Shown: piece after piece, positions 5,835-12,503 of the stretch
Layout: every line of letters begins with the position of its first letter
Numbering within the stretch: position 1 is the stretch's first letter
Assembly: GCA_030638985.1 (NCBI GenBank)
Contig: DAOWDO010000072.1
Location: 1 to 12,651 of the forward strand
From: Dehalococcoidia bacterium
Lineage (GTDB): Bacteria > Chloroflexota > Dehalococcoidia > Dehalococcoidales > DAOWLH01
Reading direction: 5' to 3'
DNA: 12,651 nt
Notes under the pieces: model-generated
Databases searched by the model: none
Told to the model about the DNA's origin: nothing
Seen by the model: only the letters and a program-made list of their open reading frames with translations
Position numbers and translations under genes: made by a program

Positions 5835-6062
5835 ATGACAAGGCGTGACCTTATTGATGACCTGATTCTTGATATCAAGGATGAAATGGCCAGGGAAACC
5901 ACTTTCGTCAATAAACTAAGGGCAGTAAATGATAAACTGGAGGAGGAATGCGGTACGCCATTCTATTCCATAAAACCCGTGATTGATACCGGCGAGCAGT
6001 TTATAGACCAGATGCGCCGAGCAATCGCCAACCTGCCACTGGAAGAGGAGGGCGATGAGTAA
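5835..6062 (+). CDS. Small hypothetical protein, 75 residues
   Basis: I do not recognise this protein. It is acidic and mostly helical in appearance: a charged N-terminal helix (TRRDLIDDLILDIKDEMARE), a middle helix ending in LEEECGTPFYS with the single Cys39, and a C-terminal helix (FIDQMRRAIANLPLEEEGDE). There is no signal peptide or membrane segment, so it is probably cytoplasmic. The start is well supported by AAAGGAG 8 nt upstream and by a promoter at 5729-5757. The octamer ATATCGTA occurs at 5806-5813 and again at 5828-5835, one copy flanking the RBS on each side. It stands alone, convergent with the cupredoxin-like gene. Confidence 0.65.
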   Translation: MTRRDLIDDLILDIKDEMARETTFVNKLRAVNDKLEEECGTPFYSIKPVIDTGEQFIDQMRRAIANLPLEEEGDE

Positions 6063-6121
6063 GGAGCAGCTTCATCGGCAGGGTTAGCTTTGCAGTTACC
6101 GGTAAGCCGGTTATACCCACC

Positions 6122-6634
6122 CTACCGACTTTGCACGATTATCGTGCCAGTAACATCAGACCTGGGCCTGACATACAACGTCTGGAATTCCACCCTCTCT
6201 ATCCCTGGTTCCAGATAAGGAAGAGAAACATACTCGTAGATACCCGGCAGAGTGAAAACCGCGGAAAAGCTCTCGCCTGGAGCCAGCTCCCCGCTATCCC
6301 AGATAGTACCAAGAAAGGTGTGCCATACAAGGTCTTCGTCCGGGTCGGTAACCAAGCTGGTAACCGTATGAGTCACCGAGTCCATGTTTTTCCAGCTTAC
6401 TTCTGTCCCCACCAGGATGCTTATTTCCGGCGGGCTGAAGGCCATATTCTGGATAATTATCTCCACCTGAGATGTGGTGGTTTCTGTTACCGTCGGCTCT
6501 CCTGTCTGAGTCTCCGTGGTTGCGGTCGACGTCGGCTCCTGGGTCGTTTTCGTCCCGTTTTCTCCCTGGCATCCGACGACGAGGACCACCAGAATTAATC
6601 CAAACGTAAAGAATATTTTTATAGGCAAGTTCAT
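6122..6634 (-). CDS. Cupredoxin-like lipoprotein lacking copper ligands
   Basis: This 170-residue exported protein has a lipoprotein signal (residues 1-22, LVVGC with lipidated Cys22), a Thr/Glu/Ser-rich linker (about 26-55), then a plastocyanin-like beta sandwich: VEIIIQNMAFSPPEISILVGTEVSWKNMDSVTHTV with the first ligand-like His89, GESFSAVFTLPGIYEYV (120-136), and a closing VTGTIIV strand. Normal type 1 copper sites have a Cys-x-x-His...Met loop after the YxY motif. Here that region reads YEYVSLPYLEPG with an inserted stretch, and Cys22 is the only cysteine in the protein, so a blue copper site is excluded. I chose ATG 6634 because it gives a clean signal peptide; ATG 6667 would put 11 unusual residues before it. 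Neither start has a strong RBS. Probably surface-anchored; function unknown. Confidence 0.72.
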   Translation of the reverse strand: MNLPIKIFFTFGLILVVLVVGCQGENGTKTTQEPTSTATTETQTGEPTVTETTTSQVEIIIQNMAFSPPEISILVGTEVSWKNMDSVTHTVTSLVTDPDEDLVWHTFLGTIWDSGELAPGESFSAVFTLPGIYEYVSLPYLEPGIERVEFQTLYVRPRSDVTGTIIVQSR

Positions 6635-6797
6635 TTCAGCACAACCGCCTGAAAGCAATACTGGCATTGAGTGGCAGGCTTTTACTCCTCAGGCCAGATT
6701 AATGAAGGTGGACACAGCTTAATTTTTACACAGTCACATCGTTTTTTCAAGTGCGCTACTGGGCGAGGAAATGACCAGTGTGAACACTGCAGACAGG

Positions 6798-7307
6798 TCA
6801 CTGATTATTGGAAGACGAAGCTCTGGCAATCTTGCGTCTATTTAGCATTAAGAGAAAGGCGAGTACTCCCAATATTGGGGCAAGCAGCACAAACTTTCCA
6901 GCCAGGCTTGCTGAACAATCCAAGAGTACGCCAAGATATGGTATGTGAAAGTCTACTATCCCCTGTACAGCAGCTTCATCTACAAATTCAAGATCCAGTG
7001 ATTCGTTGGCATCAGCTTTTGTGCGGAAGAAGAGCTGGCTATCTGATGCTATTACCCCGATAACACGACTGACGTTAGTGGAATCATCTTGTGATTTAAA
7101 AGTAATAATGTCACCAACCTGCAGCCTTCCTGGTTCGGTTTTGGTGACAAGCAGCAGGGAACCTCTTGCCAAAGCAGGCTCCATACTACCGCTGGTCATG
7201 GATACCGCATTGCCGTGTAGAACAAGCAATGCAATGAGAATAGCTAGATAAATCAGCAGCAAACTAATCAAGACAACGCTGGCAGATGTTCTTGCCAGGG
7301 GTTTCAT
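6798..7307 (-). CDS. SipW-like signal peptidase I family protein (S26B-like)
   Basis: This 169-residue protein has an N-terminal membrane segment (about 10-31), the nucleophile motif TSGSMEPALARGSLLLV with Ser41, LQVGDIITF (62-70), SRVIGV (80-85) and FRTKADANESLD (94-105), then a C-terminal membrane segment (about 137-155) and a basic tail. This order is that of the ER-type/SipW branch of signal peptidases, in which a His (THRI motif) replaces the bacterial catalytic Lys. Here the His position is Ser80 (NVSRVIGV), so the catalytic base is not obvious. The start ATG has GGAG 5 nt upstream. In other genomes such peptidases process surface or fibre proteins; the neighbours here are an OB-fold exported protein and a cupredoxin-like lipoprotein. 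Family call firm, activity uncertain. Confidence 0.8.
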   Translation of the reverse strand: MKPLARTSASVVLISLLLIYLAILIALLVLHGNAVSMTSGSMEPALARGSLLLVTKTEPGRLQVGDIITFKSQDDSTNVSRVIGVIASDSQLFFRTKADANESLDLEFVDEAAVQGIVDFHIPYLGVLLDCSASLAGKFVLLAPILGVLAFLLMLNRRKIARASSSNNQ

Positions 7308-7485
7308 TGCACTCCAGATTTTGTTTGCAACGATATCCTGATTCTATGCGAAGGCCAACATTTAGTATTCATTGCCAGCAGAGCGAGATCGCTTATACCT
7401 CTACCTACGCCTGGCAAAGTGCCGGGCAGTAAAGTGCACATATTTATTAAGACCTTGTTTGCCTGGCGGAACCCGTCGTTTTTTG

Positions 7486-7965
7486 TTAGTACCCGGTGCT
7501 TAATTCACCGATACCCAGGTCGCCGAAAACGCTCTCCACCCAGCAATCGAATATTAGCACGCTCTCCCGTGATATTCCCCGGCATTCACCCACAATATTC
7601 AGTATGTATCCCACTTCAATACTCTGCATAATCAAAGGGTCTCTCAATTCAAACCTGGTGCGTCCATTGGTAAAAGATATCTTGAATGATTGTGTCTGGC
7701 CGCCACTGTAGTAGTTACCCGCCATGATACCGGTGACTTCGACTTCAGTGAACAAGAGCCGTTTAGACTGATAGGTGGAACCGGCGGTGGCCGGGTCATT
7801 GAAATAGGCAGCGCATAGTTCACTAACAGTCACCTCAACTGGCGGAGACTCAATCTTATAAATGGGGTTGGAGGCGGATGCTTTGGAAAAATCGGTAGCC
7901 AGAACGAGCGCGACGACAAGAACGCTTGACAAACAAAGAAACAACAATCCCAGCCTGGTTTTCAT
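7486..7965 (-). CDS. Exported OB-fold (tRNA_anti-like) protein
   Basis: This 159-residue protein has an N-terminal signal or anchor (residues 1-24) followed by a pattern I recognise from the tRNA_anti-like OB-fold family: VTVSELCAAYFNDPATAGSTYQSKRLLFTEVEVTGI (46-80), a beta strand SFKISFTNGRTRFEL, then VGYILNIVGECRGISRESVLIFDCWVES (118-145). In that family the motif is N-x-x-A-x-x-x-Y-x-x-K-x-L followed by a beta barrel, and the members are exported with no known ligand. Cysteines 51, 128 and 141 could form a disulfide. The ATG has GGGAGGGGG upstream. It is the first of three same-strand envelope genes, though 178 nt separate it from the peptidase gene, and a common transcript is not certain. 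Confidence 0.65.
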   Translation of the reverse strand: MKTRLGLLFLCLSSVLVVALVLATDFSKASASNPIYKIESPPVEVTVSELCAAYFNDPATAGSTYQSKRLLFTEVEVTGIMAGNYYSGGQTQSFKISFTNGRTRFELRDPLIMQSIEVGYILNIVGECRGISRESVLIFDCWVESVFGDLGIGELSTGY

Positions 7966-8190
7966 TATGGCCCCCTCCCAGGTACGGCAATAAGCTCCTA
8001 CAACAAAGCTGTATTACTTTACGTTTCATTCAAGATTTAATGGAGCCAGCTCAAGGCAAAGGCTGCCCCCTCGCCGCACGTGGAGTATAGCAGCGAACGC
8101 CCCGGGCGTCAATTCCCCTGGCAACCAGCGGGCAGAGTTGTGCGGGGCAACACAAAGCTCTTGACAATCGTGGTATACTAACTTGTGGAC

Positions 8191-8220
8191 TTGACCGGTT
8201 TAAACCCCCTCCCTTTTACT
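8191..8220 (+). promoter_or_regulatory. Possible promoter of the Mo-hydroxylase operon
   Basis: TTGACC (8191-8196) is followed after 18 nt by TTTACT (8215-8220). The match is moderate. It would give a leader of about 200 nt containing the inverted repeat at 8304-8326. Confidence 0.35.
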
Positions 8221-8303
8221 GGAAAATACTTTCGGAGTACCCTACCATTGTAACCTCACAGAGTGATAGCAGGCGTTTATGCGAAGTCGCTTTTTCATGA
8301 TAG

Positions 8304-8326
8304 TTGGATACCATGTTGGTATCCAA
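8304..8326. promoter_or_regulatory. Perfect inverted repeat, candidate operator
   Basis: TTGGATACCA and TGGTATCCAA are exact reverse complements separated by TGT. The symmetry and the TGGTATCC/GGATACCA half-sites resemble operators of GntR-type (FCD) regulators. The run of A after it gives a terminator-like T tract only when read on the minus strand. It lies about 100 nt before the first gene of the operon. Confidence 0.5.
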
Positions 8327-8344
8327 AAACGCCCATAAATTTAC

Positions 8345-8374
8345 AAAGGAGGTGATGTGTCAAAATCGAAATAA
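8345..8374 (+). promoter_or_regulatory. Perfect Shine-Dalgarno with a 5-codon reading frame in the leader
   Basis: AAAGGAGGTGAT (8345-8356) matches 12 nt of the 16S rRNA 3' end complement. It is followed at once by GTG and a five-codon frame ending at TAA (8372-8374); an overlapping ATG (8355) opens an eight-codon frame ending at 8381. It could be a leader peptide or the relic of a lost gene start. Confidence 0.4.
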
Positions 8375-8427
8375 TCGGTAACCACGAGAAGCTTAGGACA
8401 ATGTAATTAAGGAAAGGGAGGTTATGT

Positions 8428-9111
8428 ATGTCCGAAAAAGAAAAGAAGAGAAAGGGACGAGTATCGAAAACAGGACTATCAAGAAGAGAGTTTCTGGCCG
8501 GGACAGGCATTGTTATTGGTGGTGCTGCCATTGGCGGAACGGCACTACTTGCCGCCTGTGGTGGTGACGGCGAAACAGAAACGGTAACGCAAACGGTAAC
8601 GCAGACGCAAACGGTTACCACAACAGTAGTGGGGCCTGGGGGAGAGGCCATCGAGGGTATCGTAACGCTCAAGGTAAACGGCGAAGACATTACCATTAAA
8701 ACCAACGACAACTGGACCCTCGCCTATGTGCTCCGGGAGAAGCTGGGGCTTACCGGCACCAAGAGGGCTTGCGATGATGGTAGTTGCGGCTTCTGCACCG
8801 TCCTCATGGACAACAGGCCGGTTCTCGCGTGTCTGGTGCTCGCCATCGAGACTGGTGGCAAGAGCATCGAGACCGTGGAAGGTCTGGCCAGGAACTCGGC
8901 CAATCTACATCCCCTGCAGCAGGCATTCATAGACCATGATGCCCTGCAGTGCGGCCTCTGTACCCCGGGCCAGATGATGACGGCCAAGGCACTGCTTGCC
9001 TTCATTCCCAATCCGACTGACGCCCAGGTCAGGGAATATATGGCCGGCGCTCTGTGCCGCTGTGGCGCCCATCCCAACATCGTAGCAGCAATTCTTGAGG
9101 TAGCAGGTTAA
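8428..9111 (+). CDS. Molybdenum hydroxylase 2Fe-2S subunit, Tat-exported with lipobox
   Basis: This 227-residue protein carries electrons from the molybdenum centre. Residues 1-45 are a Tat signal with SRREFL (18-23, Arg19-Arg20), a hydrophobic stretch, and a lipobox LLAAC (Cys44). A TVTQ-repeat linker (52-68) leads to the 2Fe-2S domains of the xanthine dehydrogenase family. The plant-ferredoxin cluster uses Cys115, 120, 123 and 135 (CDDGSCGFC...C); the helical-bundle cluster uses Cys175, 178, 210 and 212 (CGLC...CRC). All eight ligands are present. Cytoplasmic members of the family have about 160 residues, so the extra N-terminus is wholly the export part. GGGAGG lies 6 nt before the ATG. 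It is first of a small-large-medium operon; periplasmic aldehyde oxidoreductase PaoABC also carries its Tat signal on the small subunit. Confidence 0.93.
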   Translation: MSEKEKKRKGRVSKTGLSRREFLAGTGIVIGGAAIGGTALLAACGGDGETETVTQTVTQTQTVTTTVVGPGGEAIEGIVTLKVNGEDITIKTNDNWTLAYVLREKLGLTGTKRACDDGSCGFCTVLMDNRPVLACLVLAIETGGKSIETVEGLARNSANLHPLQQAFIDHDALQCGLCTPGQMMTAKALLAFIPNPTDAQVREYMAGALCRCGAHPNIVAAILEVAG

Positions 9112-9125
9112 AAGGAGGATATGAA

Positions 9126-11480
9126 ATGTACGAAGAACATTTTCACGAAGATCCCTTTACCGGAGAGATATATCCTCACTCCATCCACCACAACGAAGCG
9201 ACGCTGAAATACATGGGCCTGAGCACCCCGGATCAAACGCGGGTCGATGCCGGCCTCAAGGTAAGGGGCCAGGCCAGATTCGCCAACGATATACTGCTCA
9301 ATGATATATGCTACGTCAAGTTCCTCAGGTGCCCTCATTCCCACGCCGAGGTGACCAGTATAGATACCTCCGCTGCTGCGGCTCTGCCGGGTGTCATCAA
9401 AGTTTACACCAACGATGACGTACCCACCCTCATTGCCAGGCCGCCAAACCACTTTGTGCTCCAGAAGGTCATTTATAATGACGCACAGCCGGTGGCCGCC
9501 GTGGTCGCCGAGGAAGAGGACATCTGCGAGGAAGCGATTTCGCTAATAAACGTGACCTACGACGTTCGCCCCTTCATCCTGCACGTCGAGGATTCCATGG
9601 CACCGAATGCCCCGATAATCTTCGGTGACACCAACGAGGTCGGCAGTCCCTTCATTGTTGATGTTGGCGATACGCAAGGCGCCCTTGCTGCCGCTGCCCA
9701 GGTCGTTGAGGTCAAGTGTGATACCGTGACCAGGCCGTGGTCGGGCGACCGCCACACCGCCAGTATAGAATGCGAATCGGTCACCTGTATGTGGGACGGG
9801 CACCGGATGAACATCTGGACCAGTACCCAGAACCCGCACGGACAGCACCGGACGGTGGCAGCCCAGCTGGACTTGCCCTACAACCGTGTGGTCCACCATC
9901 ACACCTTTGCCGGAGTCGGTTTCGGCAGCAAGGGTATTCCCAACAAGGGGATGCTTATGTGTGCCTACGCCTCCAGAGACCTCAACCGGCCGGTAAAGCA
10001 CCAGGGCGGCAGCAATGACGAGACCTCCGAGATGGTCGACAGCAGAAGCACTCAGTCGGGGCAGCACCACCAGTACAAATTCGGACTGGACGCCGGCGGC
10101 AACATAACCGCAATATCAAACATACTCAACCAGGCGTCCGGCAGCTTTGGAGGACGCGGCAGCACCGATGCCTCCAGGGGTTTGAACTATATGTTCAAAA
10201 ATCCCAATCTCTACCTAGAGGGACACGACTGGGTGACCAACACCGCCGGCGCCGGCGTCCCCCGCTGTGTCCAGCACCCGATGGCCCAGCACTGCTTAGG
10301 CATGGCAATAGACGTTGCCGCCGAGGCCTCGGGGCTTAACCCGGCCGACTTCCTGCTCAAGAACGTCGGCACCACGGGAGGTGTCGGCGTTAACAAGGAA
10401 CACCCGGAGTGGGAGATGGACGGCAACCCCAATCCCGGTATGCTGCAGAAGCTAATCCAGGATTCGGGATTCAACAGCAAGTGGAAGGGCTGGACGACAC
10501 CGGTATCGGTAAACGGCTCCAAGAAGCGGGGCATCGGCATCTCCGCCGGCGCCTGCCGCCACGGCTACCTCGCCAACCCGGAGACATGTCACATCTTCGT
10601 CAACCCGGACGGGACATTCCAGCTCAGCACCGGCTCCCAGGATGTCGGCGGCGGCAACCGCACCGCTTTCAAGCTGATGGCTGCCGAGGAGCTGGGAGTA
10701 ACACCGGACAGGGTAACCGTCTCAACCTACGAGACGGATCAGGTTCAGGAATCGGTCGGCACCGGCGGCAGCCGGGTGACCCGGGGTTCGGGTACGGCTG
10801 TCATCCTGGCATGCCGCGACGTCAAGGAACAGCTATTCATAACAGCCATTGACGACGGGCTCATCGAAGCCAACCTGCCAACAGACCTGGAGATGGCCGA
10901 CAACTTAATCTACGTTAAGGCAAGCCCGGGCACGACGGTGGCGGTAGAAAAGGTTGCTAACCGGGCGCGTAATGTCCACGGCATGATTATCGGCACCGGT
11001 AGCCATCACACCAAGCGCATCAACTGGATGCACCAGTCGTGGAACGAGGCCGTTACCGAGGTAGAGGTTGACACCGATACCGGAGAGGTCACCGTCCTCG
11101 GTATCTGGGCTTCACAAGACATCGGCAGGACGGCGTGGCACATAGGGGCCGTGAACCAGGTCTACGGCGGCACCACCATGTCGGTCGGTAAAGGCCTCTT
11201 CGAAGGCATGACCAAGGACGAGAACACCGGTATAAGCCTTAACCCCAACTACCTTGACTACAAGCTGATGACCCATGCCGATATACCCGCTGAATACAAC
11301 ATCGACCTCTACGAGAACCCCGATGATTGGGGACCGATGGGGGTTAAGGGTATCGCCGAGCCTGCCTGTCTGTCACCATCACCGGCGATAGCCAACGCCA
11401 TCTACAATGCCTGCGGTGCCCGGGTCTTGAGCACCATGATCACCCCGGATAAAATTCTGGCAGCGCTAGGGAAGGCATAA
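9126..11480 (+). CDS. Molybdenum hydroxylase large (Mo-cofactor) subunit, XDH/CoxL superfamily
   Basis: This 784-residue catalytic subunit (family about 750-800) binds molybdopterin cytosine dinucleotide. The N-terminal domain starts at VRGQARFANDILLNDICYVKFLRCPHSHAEV (about 47-77); the Mo-binding part has GVGFGSKG (263-270), TNTAGAGVPRCVQHP (Cys381 after the Arg) and the catalytic Glu745 in GVKGIAEPA. Differences from the usual motifs: GQG is GGG (508-510), AFRG-type is VPRC, and GVGE is GIAE. The substrate cannot be told; aldehydes, N-heterocycles and aromatic CoA esters are all within the superfamily. It has no signal peptide, so it would be exported folded with the Tat small subunit. AAGGAGGATATGAA precedes the ATG, and the gap to the upstream gene is 14 nt. 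Confidence 0.92.
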   Translation: MYEEHFHEDPFTGEIYPHSIHHNEATLKYMGLSTPDQTRVDAGLKVRGQARFANDILLNDICYVKFLRCPHSHAEVTSIDTSAAAALPGVIKVYTNDDVPTLIARPPNHFVLQKVIYNDAQPVAAVVAEEEDICEEAISLINVTYDVRPFILHVEDSMAPNAPIIFGDTNEVGSPFIVDVGDTQGALAAAAQVVEVKCDTVTRPWSGDRHTASIECESVTCMWDGHRMNIWTSTQNPHGQHRTVAAQLDLPYNRVVHHHTFAGVGFGSKGIPNKGMLMCAYASRDLNRPVKHQGGSNDETSEMVDSRSTQSGQHHQYKFGLDAGGNITAISNILNQASGSFGGRGSTDASRGLNYMFKNPNLYLEGHDWVTNTAGAGVPRCVQHPMAQHCLGMAIDVAAEASGLNPADFLLKNVGTTGGVGVNKEHPEWEMDGNPNPGMLQKLIQDSGFNSKWKGWTTPVSVNGSKKRGIGISAGACRHGYLANPETCHIFVNPDGTFQLSTGSQDVGGGNRTAFKLMAAEELGVTPDRVTVSTYETDQVQESVGTGGSRVTRGSGTAVILACRDVKEQLFITAIDDGLIEANLPTDLEMADNLIYVKASPGTTVAVEKVANRARNVHGMIIGTGSHHTKRINWMHQSWNEAVTEVEVDTDTGEVTVLGIWASQDIGRTAWHIGAVNQVYGGTTMSVGKGLFEGMTKDENTGISLNPNYLDYKLMTHADIPAEYNIDLYENPDDWGPMGVKGIAEPACLSPSPAIANAIYNACGARVLSTMITPDKILAALGKA

Positions 11481-11492
11481 GGAGGATATGAA

Positions 11493-12452
11493 ATGAAACA
11501 GTTCAAGCATATCAATGCCACGAGTGTAGCCGAAGCAACCTCCGCCCTGCAAGACAACGCCGGCGTGGCCAAGGTCATCGCCGGCGGTACCGATTTACTG
11601 GGCGAGATGATTTACTGGAGCCGCCCCAATCTGCCCGAATACATCGTCGACCTGAAGACCATACCCGACATGGAATATATCAATGAAGATTCCAGTGGTC
11701 TTAAGATCGGTGCTCTGACCAAACTCCACGACATCGCCGCTTCATCAGTGGTCCAGACAAAGTATGCGGCGCTGGCTCAGGCAGCCAGCAAGGTGGCTTC
11801 ATGGCAGATACGCCACATGGGCACCATCGGCGGTAACATCTGCCAGGAAGTACGATGCTGGTACTTCAGGTCTTCCTCGAACAAGTTTTACTGTTTTCGC
11901 AAGGGTGGACTGCTGTGCCAGGCCCTGCTTGGCGATCACAGGTATCAGCATTCCATATTTGGTGGAGCGGGTGGCTGTGTTGCTGTCAATCCGAGTGACA
12001 CGGCCCCGGCATTAGTAGCTTTTGATGCCACGATAAAAACCAGCAAAAAAAGTATTAATGCTGAAGCTTTCTTTGATGGCTTTACCAACACAGTTCTGGA
12101 TGATGACGAGATAGTAACTGAAATCCAGATACCAACTCCACCAGCGGGCAGCAAGAGTGCCTTCGCCAAGGCTTCAATAAGGAGGGCGATTGACTTCGCC
12201 CTGGCCAGTGCTGCTGTGGTTATTGCCCCGGCAACCGGCAGTATCACCAGTGCCCGGGTTGTCCTGGGTAGCGTAGCGCCAACGCCGAGACTGGTCACGG
12301 GCGCCGGGGATGCCCTCATCGGAAACAGCGTCTCCGAAGCCACAGCGACTGCAGCGGCAGATGCCGCCCTCGCTGGGAATACCCTCCTTATCTACAACAA
12401 GTATAAGGTCGCTATGGCTAAAGGCCTTGTCAAGAAAGCAATCTTGAGCTAG
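11493..12452 (+). CDS. Molybdenum hydroxylase FAD-binding (medium) subunit with Cys-rich insert
   Basis: This 319-residue subunit passes electrons through FAD. Family motifs are VIAGGTDLL (28-36, FAD pyrophosphate binding), IRHMGTIGGN (106-115, second FAD motif) and NPSDTAPAL (166-174). Between the last two lies an insert with Cys117, 122, 134, 142 and 162 (QEVRCWYFR, YCFRKGGLLC, GGCVAVNP). In 4-hydroxybenzoyl-CoA reductase the beta subunit has a similar insert binding a 4Fe-4S cluster through four cysteines; four of these five could do the same. The C-terminal CO-dehydrogenase-flavoprotein domain (about 205-315) is complete. The same 17-nt AAGGAGGATATGAAATG start block as the large subunit is used, here overlapping the large subunit's stop codon. 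No signal peptide, so it would be co-exported or remain as a cytoplasmic partner. Confidence 0.9.
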   Translation: MKQFKHINATSVAEATSALQDNAGVAKVIAGGTDLLGEMIYWSRPNLPEYIVDLKTIPDMEYINEDSSGLKIGALTKLHDIAASSVVQTKYAALAQAASKVASWQIRHMGTIGGNICQEVRCWYFRSSSNKFYCFRKGGLLCQALLGDHRYQHSIFGGAGGCVAVNPSDTAPALVAFDATIKTSKKSINAEAFFDGFTNTVLDDDEIVTEIQIPTPPAGSKSAFAKASIRRAIDFALASAAVVIAPATGSITSARVVLGSVAPTPRLVTGAGDALIGNSVSEATATAAADAALAGNTLLIYNKYKVAMAKGLVKKAILS

Positions 12453-12458
12453 AATGAT

Positions 12459-12490
12459 ATGAGGGAGGCGGAATCTTCCGCCTCCCTCAT
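12459..12490 (+). terminator. Long hairpin after the Mo-hydroxylase operon
   Basis: ATGAGGGAGGCGGAA and TTCCGCCTCCCTCAT are perfect 15-bp reverse complements around a 2-nt centre, starting 7 nt after the stop. No T-tract follows, so it may act as a strong hairpin stop or as a 3'-end stabiliser. Confidence 0.65.
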
Positions 12491-12503
12491 ACTCCATTGT
12501 GCT

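Larger units (their letters stand above)
7966..8427. other. Divergent intergenic region between the OB-fold gene and the Mo-hydroxylase operon
   Basis: These 462 nt contain no gene I can support. They hold a probable plus-strand promoter (8191-8220), a perfect 23-bp inverted repeat (8304-8326) and an orphan Shine-Dalgarno sequence with a tiny reading frame (8345-8374). A TTGACA at 8161 has no -10 at usable spacing. No clear promoter for the minus-strand OB-fold gene was found. Confidence 0.6.

Noticed and set aside
5608..5841. A 77-codon minus-strand frame with hydrophobic stretches.
   Set aside because: It has no RBS, overlaps the promoter and start of the plus-strand gene, and lies opposite the transposase remnant.
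6088..6115. Short ACCGG/CCGGT stem between the convergent 75-residue gene and the cupredoxin-like gene.
   Set aside because: The stem is only 5 bp with no T-tract on either strand; not enough to call a terminator.
8161..8179. TTGACA followed by TATACT as a promoter.
   Set aside because: The spacing is only 7 nt, far too short for a sigma70 promoter.
9121..9128. ATG at 9121 as the large-subunit start.
   Set aside because: It is out of frame with the subunit; ATG 9126 is in frame and correctly spaced from AGGAGG.
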